The notes beneath the pieces were generated by a model, which was given only the letters and a program-made list of their open reading frames with translations, was not told the origin of the DNA and made no database searches. From the NCBI RefSeq assembly GCF_029962835.1, contig NC_080590.1, positions 68,535,501-68,599,500 on the forward strand: a DNA stretch of 64,000 nt, given 5' to 3'. Below, piece by piece: positions 21,096 through 32,020 of this stretch; position 1 is the first letter of the stretch; every line of letters begins with the position of its first letter. The DNA is from Magnolia sinica. Its lineage: Eukaryota; Streptophyta; Magnoliopsida; Magnoliales; Magnoliaceae. A program made the translations under genes and the position numbers.

Positions 21096-23910
21096 CATGG
21101 ATGCATACTCTGGTTACAATCAGATAACGATGCATTCTCCGGACAGGCAAAAGACAACGTTCGTCATGGACAAGGGGCTTTATAGTTACCAAGTCATGCC
21201 CTTCGGCCTGAAGAATGCAGGAGCCACGTACCAGAGGTTAGTGAACAAGATGTTTGCTCGGCAGATCGGTCGAACCAGGGAGGTCTTCGTCGATAATATG
21301 CTTGTAAAGAGTATTAGGGAAGCCGACCATATATTAGACCTTGGGGGGCCTTTTCTATCTTACGGAAGTATCAGATGAGGATAAACCCGACCAACTATGC
21401 GTTTGGTGTGGGCTCAGGTAAATTTCTCGGCTTCTAGGTCAGCCAGAGAGGCATCGAGGCGAACCCAGACAAGATTAAGGCCCTCCTAGACATGAGCTCA
21501 CCTCATACGATGAAAGAGATCCAGTGCCTCACTGGAAGAGTCACTGCACTCAGTCGGTTCATCTTTAGAGCCACGGACAAGTGCCTCCCCTTCTTCCAGC
21601 AGTTGAAGGGTAATAAGAAGGCAGAATAGACCTTGGACTGTAAGTAGGTTTTCCAGTAGCTAAAGCAATATCTAGGGTCATCCCCGTTGTTGTCCAAGCC
21701 AGAGAAAGGGGAGCCCCTGTTTCTCTACTTAGCAGTTTCATCCTTGGCCATTAGCTTGACCCTCATTAGAGAGTTCGGAGGGAAACAACAACTCGTTTAC
21801 TATACCAGCAAGGTGCCGGTTCCAGTAGAGACAAGATATTCGGGCATGGAGAAGCTTGCCCTGGCCCTGGTCATGTCTGCGCGACAACTACGCCCATACT
21901 TCCAAGCACACTCCATCATCGTCATCATTGATTCACCACTTCGGTAGGTGCTCCAGAAGCCTGAAGTATTTAAACGCTTGACCAAGTGGGCTATTGAGCT
22001 CGACGAATTTGACATCGAATATCGGCCGAGGACTGTCATCAAGGGTCAAGCAGTGGCCGACTTCATAGCGGAGTTCACTGCTCAAAATGATGAATCCGGG
22101 GGATCTGATCCAGATGCACCCACATGTTCAATGGAAAATCTCACCATCCTCTAAGTTTCTCCATCCGTCGAAGATACCGAAGTGAAGATGAGAAAGGTGG
22201 ACAAGTGGACAGACGGGTCATCAAATTCAAAACGAGGAGCTGGAATTGTTCTAGTCGCACCCGATGCAAAAACCATTCAGTATGCCATAAGGCTCGGCTT
22301 CCGAGCCTCGAATAACGAAGCAGAATATGAGGCCTTGCTAGCTGGGCTCAGGTTAGAACTGCCTTAGGGGTCCAGTTCCTTGATGTTCACTGTGATTCTC
22401 AACTCGTCGTGAACCAAGTATCAGCAGAATATGATGCCAAGGAAGCCAGAATGATAGCCTACCTGGGCAAGACAAGAAAGCTCATGAATAAATTTCAAGA
22501 GTGCAACATTAGTCAGATACCAAGAGCTGAGAATTCCGAGGCTGACGCCCTCGCGAAATTGGCCTCGACAACTGAATGGAGCATCCCAAGGATCATCCTA
22601 GTGGAATTCCTTGATAAGCCAAGCATCGATCAAGCTGACCAGGGAACCGTTCACCCTATGCGGACAACAGCGAGTTGGATGGATCTCATAGTCAGGTGCC
22701 TCAAGGACGACAAGGTTCCTAAAGACAAATTGGAGGCTCGATGCTTGAGGATCAGAGCAACACGATACATGCTTATAGGGGATACTCTGTACAAGAAAGG
22801 GTTCTCTCAGCCATATCTAAGATGTCTATGACCCGACAAGGCAGAGTATATGATCCGAGAAATACACGAAGGAATTTGCGAGAATCACATCGGCAGCAGA
22901 GCCCTGGTGCAGAAGATCGTCCGCCAAGTATACTTTTGGCTGACGATCCAAGAAGACTCTAGAGACTTCGTTCGAAAATGTGACAAGTGCCAGTGATTCG
23001 CTGTTGTCCCTAGACAGTCGGTAGAAGAACTAACTCCCATCAGTGGGCCGTGGCGATTCGCTCAGTGGGGGATTAATATCATTGGACCTCTGTCCCATGG
23101 TAAGGGACAGACCAAATATGCGATCACGGCGGTGGATTATTTCATCAAGTGGGCCGAGGTCGAGCCTGTTGCAAGGATCACCAAACAGAAAGTAGCGGAC
23201 TTTGTCTAGAAGAATATTATTTGTCGGTTCGGCATTCCACACACCATTGTGCCGGACAACGGGAGGTAGTTCGACAACGACAAGTTCAGGGGTATGTGCC
23301 AAAGGCTCGACATCATTAATACCTACTCATCACCTCAGTACCCTCATTCCAATGGGCAGTTGGAGGTGGTGAACAAGTCATAAAAAATCACCTCAAGACT
23401 AAGTTAGAAAAGGCAAAGGGCACTTGGGCTGAGGAACTCCCGTTCGTGTTGTGAGCATACAGAACTACGGCTCGATCAGCAACAGGAGAGACCCCGTTCT
23501 CCCTTTCTTATGGTGTTGAGGTCATCGTCCCCATCGAGATAGGTCTCCCCACTGTTCGAGTGCAATCCTATTAAGATAAACGAAACGCCAAGCAGATAGC
23601 AACAAGCCTCGACTTAATCGAAGAGCTGAGGGACATTACAGAACTGCAGAGCGCAGCTTGGCATCAATGGGTCACCCGCTTCTACAACTCTAGGGTCAAA
23701 ACAAGACATTTTCGATGGGAAAACCTAATCCTTTGGCGTGTGTTCCAGAACACGATGGAACCCGGAGTAGGCTCCCTAGATCCAAACTAGGAGGGACCCT
23801 ATCAAGTAGTCGGCTCGACCAAGACTAGCTCCTACCTTCTTGAGGATTTAGAAGGACGACCACTGCCGCATCCCCGGAACACCGAGCACTTAAAGATCTA
23901 CTATTCATAG
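21094..23910 (+). pseudogene. TatB pol: RT (partial), RNase H, second RNase H, integrase
   Basis: The sequence enters inside RT at 'MDAYSGYNQI' (21097), followed by 'QVMPFGLKNAGATYQRLVN' and 'VFVDNMLVKS'. The catalytic YVDD motif reads FVDN, so an essential Asp is lost. A retroviral-type RNase H follows at about 21690-22110 ('QLVYYTSKVPVPVETRYS'). A second, plant-type RNase H lies at about 22182-22590 ('KWTDGSSNSKRGAGIVLV', 'NNEAEYEALLAGL', 'NSEADALAKLAS'). The double RNase H is characteristic of the Tat lineage. Integrase runs about 22800-23910 with the zinc-finger tail 'CDKCQ', a DDE core ('WGINIIGPLSHGKGQTKYA', 'FGIPHTIVPDN') and the terminal 'HLKIYYS'. Several stops and frameshifts are present. 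Gag, protease and the RT N-terminus were removed with the inner end of Z. Confidence 0.9.
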
Positions 23911-24276
23911 GGAGATCAATGTAAGAGTCGACACTACTTGTCATGACCGCGTTCTGAATAAAAGATGCAGTTTTCTACATAAAATCGAGTTATTCTACAT
24001 GGCCTACATAGAACTTCCTGTGCAAGGAAGATCCCGATGATGGGTCGACCACTTAAAAAGTGGTCGCCTCGTCATCCGAACATGCTACGAAGGACCATTT
24101 CTCATGTGCAGAGATGGAACCCTTCGATGAGCTAACTCTTAAAGAAGAGGTCAGCTCATCATTCGACAACCCCCACAAGCATAATCCATAATCAACAAAT
24201 AGAATCATCAATCAAAAAGTCAGCAAGTGTATTTACTAATGAGGAGCTAAAATGCCATGATATCTGATTACACAAA

Positions 24277-24329
<53 letters not shown>

Positions 24330-24370
24330 TAGTTGGCGCAAGGGGGAGGGTCGGCAGCAGGGCTAGGGGG
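23911..24370. other. TatB spacer between pol and antisense ORF
   Basis: Non-coding stretch with 'cttaaaaagtggtcgcc' and 'ctcttaaagaagaggtcagctc' phrases. These are also present at the equivalent place in TatA (48790-48895), so it is part of the element. It contains the GA microsatellite below. Confidence 0.55.
24277..24327 (+). repeat. (GA)n microsatellite
   Basis: About 50 bp of GA dinucleotides with one 'gaag' interruption, at the end of the TatB spacer. Confidence 0.9.
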
Positions 24371-26615
24371 CTAGTCGGCCGGAGCATCCTCAGTTTCCTT
24401 AGTAGCCAGGGCGTTGAGGTCGAGGTCTGGGTAGAGTCCCCTAATGTCACCCAAGCAGGCGTTGTAAGCATGGTAATAAATCTTATCGATCTCTCTTGAC
24501 CTCTCTGTTGAAGACTTGAACTCCTCAACAGCGGTAGCAGCTCTTGAAATAGTCGAGGCTTCGAGCTCGGTGTGTTGTGCAGCCAAGGCCTTGGCGGTGT
24601 CAAGCTTGGCCTGCCCTAGTTCAATCGTCAACCGTGCATTGTCATCCTCTACCTATGCGAGATGGACCTTTGTACCCGTCAACTCAAACTCAGACAAGTC
24701 CAAGTGGGATTGAAGCCCATTGACCACTCCTTGGAGTATAAGCTCCCTCAATTGGCCCTCTGCTACTAGGCCCCTCAACTTCTCCTGCTCCTCGACCGAG
24801 GCCTTCAGGAGCTTCTCCAGCTTGGCCTTCTCTCCTTTGATCTGGGTTATCGCCTGTAGCCTTTCCCGAATTAAGATAAACATCGACAACACCTGAGAAA
24901 GAAAAAAAAAAGTCAAAAATAAGACAAAGATCAAAGTGAACAAATTGAGTAAGGTTGAGAGCCTACATGTAACAGACTAAGGCAAAGTCTGTGACGAACG
25001 ATTCAGGATGACGGGTTAGGGTGTTGGTGATCGTCACCTCGAGCTCATGCTTTGCTGCCTAATCGGCTAGGAGAGACATGTGATAGTCAGGTGGGTATAC
25101 CCCCGATTCCACAAGGCGAACTGGTCCAACGGCTCCCCTGACACCGCTAGCAGCCGAGGCCTGAGGCTCAACCTCGGGCACAGCGTCGCCTCTAGCCAGG
25201 GTGTCGGTCCTACCACCTAGAAAATCCACTTCAGCGGGCGTGAGGTTGACACCCTCGGCCTCCTCCATGATTTCCCTCTCGAGCCTATCACGAGAGGGAC
25301 TTACTACAATAGTCTCTCCAACCACTTCCCTCTTCATCCCTGGTGGATGATGAGGGGTAGCCGGAGGAATTTCAGGGGCGGGAGCAGGAGTTGCAGCAGG
25401 CTCGGCCGCGACAGGGGTAGCTTTCTTCTTCCTCATCATAATCTTCACGTGAGGCTCGGTGCTCAATATTACGCTAAGAGGGGGATGCTGCACCCTCTTC
25501 CTCTTAGATCCGTAAGCTTCAGCCATACCTAAACAAAACGGCTCGGCTCAGAGGCATATTTACAAGAAAAACCTAAATTATGTTCAGGATTGCATAACTC
25601 ACCCAGGGCAGTAGGGAAGGGCTTGAAACTACAGAGCCTGGATTGAAGAAGGTTGTCCAGACTGATGATGTTGTGCCAGACACGCTGCTCTTCCTCAAGT
25701 AACCGGGCCTTAGCAACTTAGGCTCGGAGGAAGTAAGAGAGTTTAGGGGGACCCTTCGGATAATCTACAAATAGAAGACAAAGATCAGAACAAAAAGAGC
25801 ATATTATAATTCTAAAGCGAAGCATACATCTTAAGAGATTCAACCTGGGTTGAAGAACTTGGTGGGCACTCTGACCCACAGACTGCTAAGCTTGGACGTA
25901 GGTGCTTCCCATTCTCCCGAGGCCTAGAATCACTTGCTCTTCCAATCCTTATTAGAAGACAAGAGCCTAACGACGAGGCCTGGGGTGCATTGACTCCTCG
26001 CCGAGAAGTAATACCAGCACGGCTCAAATGAGTCGTGCTTGGCTTGATAGATGGACATGAACTCATCCGGCGTTAGCTCTTGTTTTTGAACTGATGCCAA
26101 ATAATGTAAGAGGATATTAAAGTTCGCCAGGCATTGGGGATGAGCTGACCTAGAGCCAGCTTTAGACGTACGGTCATCGTGTGCACGAAGGGGTGGATTG
26201 GGAACTGAAGTCCGCATTGGAGGGTGCAGATGAAGATTGCAATATCCCCATCAGCTGGGTCCCCTAGAGAGTCGAGAGGGGAAGGTGCTTTGATATGTAC
26301 GGAGTCGGGAATCTGATAATCTGCTCGGATCTGAGCCATCGAAGACTCGACTAGAACCGAACCCCCAGGGATGACTACTTCAAATCACTCGCCCGAAGGC
26401 CCAGCCTTGGCTCTTCCGGCTGGGTCCTGAGGTATCCTCTTCATCCCTTTAGGACGAGCCTTTAACTTTGGGCCGGTAGTTTTCATGGCCGGAGGTCGGA
26501 TGGGTATTGCCTCGAATGGACCATCCGAGCCCCCGTGCCCAGAATTAGTGCTCTCTGGCTCGGAGTCATTCCCAACTACCTGAACTTCTTGAACCTCGTC
26601 TGATCCGTTAGACAT
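24371..26615 (-). pseudogene. TatB antisense ORF: 'putative gypsy-type transposase' domain and coiled coil, spliced
   Basis: Runs opposite to pol. It starts at ATG 26613-26615 with an acidic leader. The domain known as 'transposase (putative) gypsy type' follows at about 26340-25930 ('YQIPDSVHIKAPSPLDSLG', 'FPIHPFV', 'PNAWRTLISSYIIWHQF', 'WYYFSARSQ'). Then come a Pro/Ala-rich spacer (25526-25100) and a long heptad-like coiled coil (24880-24380, 'ERLQAITQIKGEKAKLEKLL'). A GT-AG intron is visible at 24893-24966. Frameshifts and stops break it, for example between 26090 and 26070. Antisense ORFs of this kind are reported downstream of pol in Tat-lineage elements. Its role is unknown; the 'transposase' label is historical. 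Confidence 0.75.
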
Positions 26616-27176
26616 GATAAGATTAAAGGAAATTGAAAAAGATTGGGAAGGGAAGAACTCACAGAGAATCGCTCTACGGAAGACGATTGGCAGTGCAAAC
26701 TCTCTAAGAAGAAGAAGTAGGAGGATCCAAATGAAAATGGAAACCAGGTTTTATAGCCTTAGTCGGTTGTCTGTAATAATGACATATAGTTGTTTCTGAA
26801 GTTAAAACGACAGGGAACCGAGGTCTATGGTGTACGTGGAGGCAGATCATTAGCCTGGGCTCACATCCTCCGAGCCGTGTGCTGCTCACACTGAGTCACA
26901 TTTAATGCATAGACAACCCTCCACCTTTCAACATCCATGTGGCAATGCCCCACTTGCCCCGGTGATTCGAATCTCTAACCGTCGCCATGTGTCCATCAAC
27001 CACAGGCTCGTACCCAAAAAGCCAATGCCGCAATACGACGCCTGGATAGCAGAGAGCCATGATTACGGTTGTTCGTTTCAACTTTGTCGACTCATCATCA
27101 TGGAGAGAGTGATAAATCATTGCCCCAGGCATTTACTCCCTGAGTCCGAGCTTGAACTCAGAGAGTATGGGGTTTC
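26616..27176. other. Region between the TatB antisense ORF and 3' LTR
   Basis: Holds the 5' flank, and so the presumed promoter, of the antisense ORF on the minus strand, and on the plus strand the polypurine tract 'agagagtatgggg' (about 27160-27172) just before the LTR. The ORF at 26905-27336 on the plus strand shows no domain. Confidence 0.5.
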
Positions 27177-27944
27177 TGTTACGGGAAAATTTGGGCCGAT
27201 CCCGATAGGAGTAAACTCGACTCGACCGATCGAGCGGCCTCACCAAAACAAGTATACCCCGACCCCAATTGAGGAAAGCCCGACCCGGTCAGTTGAGCGA
27301 GCTTGCTATAGCAGGTCAGGTGACAAAACTAAATGAGTTGAACCACGGCTCGGTAGTGGCTCGCCTACTCCAACCTGGTCATAACAAGCAATGTTCAGCT
27401 TCCAAGTTCTTTTGTAGAGCTTTCACATTAGCCTGGAACCCAAAAGAATCCATTTACACACTCCACCCGTTGCCTCCAGCCAGACCCTTGTTGACGAGTG
27501 ACCAGGATCAGCCCACCCATGGGCTCGAACTATCGCAGTGAGACCTAGACTTCCGGGTCGGCTCGGATGAGAACATGGTCTATAATCATGTTGAGGAATA
27601 AACTCCCGTAATGAACGTGAGGAGTGGTTTCCAACGCACGATCGCGAGGTAACTGCCAATATCAGCATCCGCGTCATTCACGCCTAATGGCAGTAGTCGT
27701 GCCAAGAATGATGGACACGATCACTCCAACCAAAAGGTATAAATAAGGGATGCACCAACAGGAATAGGTATGCAAAATCTCTTACCCGAAACCTACCCAC
27801 ACTACTTAGACCTAGATTCCTAGCCTGACTTTGACATCGGAGGGTCCCCTGCTCTAGCCAGAGTCTCTTTGTCTTCCTCCTGTGTAGGCTAACAAGGCTC
27901 GGCGAGAGTGCTCAGCGAGGGTGAACCAGATTTCTGTATCAACA
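27177..27944 (+). repeat. TatB 3' LTR
   Basis: Starts 'TGTTACGGGAAAA' after a polypurine tract and ends 'TTTCTGTATCAACA'. Length 768 bp, close to the 745 bp of the TatA LTR. TATA box 'TATAAATA' near 27738. R-U5 agrees well with TatA, while U3 is different. The five bases after it (ATAGC) do not match those before 16664 (GAAGT), which supports assigning the two LTRs to different insertions. Confidence 0.8.
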
Positions 27945-28114
27945 ATAGCCATGGATATCCATACACATGGCACGATCTAATTATTATGATGAAGATGTTG
28001 TCCGACATCAAATGAGCACATGTCATTTATTTCTTACAAAAGAACCGCCCCGGTGGGCTTAGGATTTAAGAACATCTACCTTTGCTAAGCACACGCATAC
28101 ATTACCCAGCTAAC

Positions 28115-28562
28115 GTACTGAGTAAACTCTGTAGGGTCCACCATGATTTATGTATTTTATCCACTCCATCCATCTATTTTACAAGATAATTTTAGGGCTT
28201 GGGCACACAAATGAAGCATATACAAAGCTCAAGTGGACCACACCAGAAGAAACCGTGTGAATCGTACATCTACCGTTGAAAATTTCCTGGGGGCCACAAA
28301 AGTTTTAGATCAAGCTAATGTTTGTGTTTTTCCTTCATCCATATCTGTATGATATTATGAAGAGGTCGGATGACAAATAAACATTACTGTAGGCCCTAGG
28401 AAGGTTTCAAAGGTCGAAATCATTGTTCTCACTGTTTCCTGTAGTGTGGTCGACTTGAGCTTTGGATATGTTTCAAATTTGGGCTGAACACCTAAAATGA
28501 GCTAGACAAACGGATGTAATCCACATATATTCACTGTGGGCCCAACAGAGTTTACTAAGTAC
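28115..28562. mobile_element. MITE with about 27-bp terminal inverted repeats
   Basis: Left end 'gtactgagtaaactctgt' followed by 'agggtccac'. Right end in reverse complement 'gtacttagtaaactctgt' followed by 'tgggcccac'. Only three mismatches occur over 27 positions. The 448-bp interior is non-coding and has the 'ctcaagtggaccacac' / 'gtgtggtcgacttgagc' inner inverted pair, so the whole unit can fold on itself. No target duplication was established. Confidence 0.6.
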
Positions 28563-28793
28563 TATAAAAGAGTACTAAGTTACACATGATGCACGTCCAC
28601 TATAGCAACGAGTGAAGTGTGGGACATCCTATCTGTTGCATCAGGCAATCCCAATTGTGTAAATGATTTGTTTCCGAAATCAGGTGGACCACCCCCCATG
28701 TGCATGGAAACACATTAGATGACTTAAATGAAGGGTCCAGGTGCTTCTAAAATCGTAACCCAACCAACTACAAATCATACTAATAGGGGCCTA

Positions 28794-28796
28794 TTT
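28794..28796 (+). repeat. Harbinger target-site duplication, left copy (TAG)
   Basis: TAG directly before the left TIR; identical TAG at 35654-35656 after the right TIR. Three-base duplications are the rule for PIF/Harbinger. Confidence 0.75.
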
Positions 28797-28833
28797 AGAT
28801 TCACATATTAGGGTGTATTGTATGGTATTAAAG
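28797..28833 (+). repeat. Harbinger left terminal inverted repeat
   Basis: 37 bp pairing with 35617-35653 with five mismatches; begins GGGCCTATTT. Confidence 0.85.
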
Positions 28834-28892
28834 GGCTTGATGTGAAATGTATGGTGTTTGGTTTGGAGTTGAAGACCATGGAAAACCTTGTG

Positions 28893-28993
28893 CGCGAATA
28901 CAACATGGAACTAAAAAAAATGCAGCCATTGTAATGTATCGTCAGACATCTTGACTGCCATCTGTATAGCCTATTCAATGTGTTGTATTCGCG
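28893..28993. repeat. Subterminal hairpin: 13-bp perfect inverted repeat
   Basis: 'cgcgaatacaaca' (28893-28905) and its exact reverse complement (28981-28993) are separated by 75 bp, just inside the left end of the Harbinger element. Such subterminal repeats can be transposase-binding sites; this is inference. Confidence 0.7.
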
Positions 28994-30283
28994 TGCGAGC
29001 GAGTTTCAAAACCCTGCAGAGAGTTATCTCCATGAGGAGAACGGTCAGGTTTCTACACTAGCACTTCCTTAGATCATCCCTGACCTTCTGCATGTCGCCA
29101 TTCAGCTGAGAAGGTTCCCTTCCAAAGGTTAATTTCAACGTATATGCGATAGATAACCTTCTTACCACGTTGCTCATTGCAAATCGAGCATTCGAACACT
29201 AGATTGTGTTGCGAAAAGTCAATCCTTCAGGTATGATCATCTCCCTTCTGGAACGTACTGTGATATCCAACGACCTGTAACCCTGAATTAGGTAGATGAG
29301 GTGTCTGTGGGTTGTAGTTTTTGAAATTTGGATTGCTTCTCTTTATATAAAACCCTCCCTCGTATAATCTCTTCAAAACCATTTGTTTTTAGGAAGTTTT
29401 CTGTTCTCAGTAGGCACTGCATCATCCGATCATATCTGTCATAGAGGTATTACTCTTTTAAAACCCTCTTAGATGCAAAATGCACTCTTTCTTTTTGCCC
29501 AAATCAATTTGCAAGGGCCCTTTTAAGATGATTCTATATTGATAATATGTTATCCATTTTTAGCATCATAATCCTTGTTAACTGTTGGGTTGGTCACTGT
29601 ACGATATTCCCTGATTACATTTAAATATGCATTTTTTAAAGTAAGGCTACAAGGTTATGTGTGGCGTTATCTGAGAGATTAAGTGCTAGCTTCATGCCTT
29701 CCAGCTTTGAACTTATATTGGTCAATGCCAGTAGCTTCATGCCTTTTCATTGGTGTGTGTTAACAGAGACTCATGATTGTCCACCTTTGAACTTATAAGC
29801 TTGTAAAGTAACTTCTTGCCTTTAATGATTGATGTGTATATAGGAAATTTGTAAATGAAACTTGTGACAGTTGCCTGTTAATAGGTTTTTTTTTTATCAA
29901 TCTATTCATTAGCAAGTTAAAAAATTAACTACTAAAAAAATAACTGGTACAAGAATTACTATTAACAGAGTTCCATCATATTCCCATAATTACACATTCG
30001 TGGTATGATGTTCATTGACAACTTTTATAAATTCATTTTAACAATCTGTACATCAGCAATGTTGAAAAAACAAGTATTTACAGAGCTCAATGCCTATAAT
30101 ATCTCGACTATAGTGGATGTGTTTGTCAGCAACTTTAATAGATAAATGGTTCACCGAGGCTTGAAGGATATCGATTCAGATTTGTAAATGTTTGTTGTAG
30201 TATCATTTCATGTTTCTATAGATATAAAATGTACAATTTATTGTAATTCCCATTCAGATAATTTTGAATTCCATTAAACTGTA

Positions 30284-31692
30284 ATGACTTTCGACAGTGC
30301 AGAAAATTCCGATGAAAGGTCCTCTACCAGCAAATGGACTGAGAGTGAAATAGCTTTTGCATTAACAGCCATTGTAGCTTCTGTATGTGTAATGAGAGAG
30401 GCTAAATATTATCGCCGTTACTGTATTAAGGTAAAGCCCAATGATTGTCACATTGAGAGGGATAGATTCATCAACCAAATAATACGTAAGAGCGATACTG
30501 AGTGTCTTGCGTAGCTAAGGATGGGCAGGGATAATTTTTTTGAATTATGTTCGCTATTGAGGGATTGGAAACTACTATTCGATAGCAAGAGATGCAATAT
30601 GGAGCAGCAGGTTGTCATGTTTGTACATACTATCGGACACAATGTACGTAATTGTGTGATTGGTCATCGATTTACACGATCTGGTGAGACTGTAAGCAGA
30701 CACTTTACTAGAGTGTTGGATGCTATAATCGGTCTATATCCAGAGTATGTGAAGTTTCTTGGATTACACACACTCAAAGAAATATCCGACAACCCTTTGT
30801 GGAGTTTATACTTTCTGGTAATATTGTAAAAATGTTGGAAGCAATTCGTAAATTTTAACTTGAGAGTTAATGAATGAACTGATCATGTGGCACACTTTTG
30901 ATTGTAGGATTGCATCAGGGCCCTAGATGGTACCCATATCCCAGCTTATTTGCTAAAAGAATCAAGATCAACTTTCAGAAATAGAAAAGGATTTCTGTCA
31001 CAGAATGTTTTTGCCACATGCACTTTTAATATAAAATTTGTATACGCGCTTGCTGGTTAGGATGGATCCGCATTCAATGCTCGTGTGTTACAAAATTTCC
31101 TAACCCGTCACCCTAACTGTTTTCTTATTCCACATGGTAATTGCGTATAGGGGTGATTATTTACATTATAAGAGTTTATGTGTGAAACATAACTGAAACA
31201 TATCTTGCAATGTGTATGAAAATATTATATTGTTGATGTTGAATATGCACATTCGAGGTGTGCGATATCACTTGAACAAGTTTCGTACTAGAAGGAAGCC
31301 TACCAATAAAAAGAAACTTTTCAATTATCACCATGCCCAATTGTGAAATGTCATAGAGCATTCATTTGGGCTTTTAAAAGGCCGCTTTCCTATTCTACGT
31401 ACTCCTCCTCAGTTCAAGTTTATAACTCAAGTAAAAATTATTATAGCTTGTTGTGTCATTCATAATTTCATCCGTGTCAGTGGTGAAGATAGACTAGCTA
31501 AAGTAGTTGAGGATAGTGGAAATAGTACAAAGGATGTTTTGCAATCCCCTGTAGAGGTAACTACCGTGGAAGAAGGACAAACGTGTGCTCGGGTGACGGA
31601 TCGCGCACGTGATGAGTAGACAAGGAAGAGAGACGAGATGGCTGAGAGAATGTAGAATGACAGTTTTTCACGCACAAGACAACGTAGTTAGA
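30284..31692 (+). pseudogene. PIF/Harbinger transposase (DDE_Tnp_4 type), interrupted
   Basis: Exon 1 (30284 to about 30819) has an in-frame TAG at 30512, then 'LRMGRDNFFELCSLLRDW' and 'VGHNVRN'-like text ('IGHNVRNCVIGHRFTRSG'), the helical N-terminal part. A GT-AG intron ends at about 30907. Exon 2 reads 'DCIRALDGTHIPAYL' (first catalytic Asp) and 'FRNRKGFLSQNVFATCTF'. After a damaged stretch (about 31141-31225), where 'KYYIVDVEY' holds the second Asp in a shifted frame, the sequence continues 'RGVRYHLNKFR' and 'NVIEHSFGLLKGRFPILR' (catalytic Glu). The frame ends in TAG near 31617. At least four stops are present. It would have cut and rejoined the transposon ends. Confidence 0.9.
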
Positions 31693-32020
31693 TTTCTTGG
31701 TTTATGTACTGATCTACTTAGTTGAAAGCAGGAATATTTTAACATATATTCACAATCTTGAGGAGACTATCAATATTATTTGTGTTGAATGTCATTATAT
31801 TTGGCTATGACTCATTACTTTAGTGTATCACCTGGCTATAGCTGTCATATTTCTATTAACATTTTTTGCTTGTAGGTTCAATGAATTTCCTGAGGAGTAC
31901 CTTCAAGGACCCAAGGAGAAAAGATGTGGAATCATCACCTTCAAAGAAGTGTGGTGCTTCAAACCAATGCCTAATTTGCCAACTCAACATATTGGAACTC
32001 CTAAAAAATAGTCTACGCCC
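31693..32020 (+). other. Spacer / probable first exon region of the Myb/SANT ORF
   Basis: Follows the transposase. 'ttttttgcttgtag' near 31875 could be a splice acceptor before a short open stretch that leads into the Myb/SANT region with a frameshift near 32020. No other gene is seen. Confidence 0.35.

Noticed and set aside
24257-24499. Arg/Glu-rich ORF
   Set aside because: Created by the (GA)n microsatellite.
16664-27944. Reading 16664-27944 as one Tat element with two LTRs
   Set aside because: U3 regions differ strongly, the flanking five bases do not match (GAAGT and ATAGC), and the TatA gag continues at 46132; two insertions fit better.
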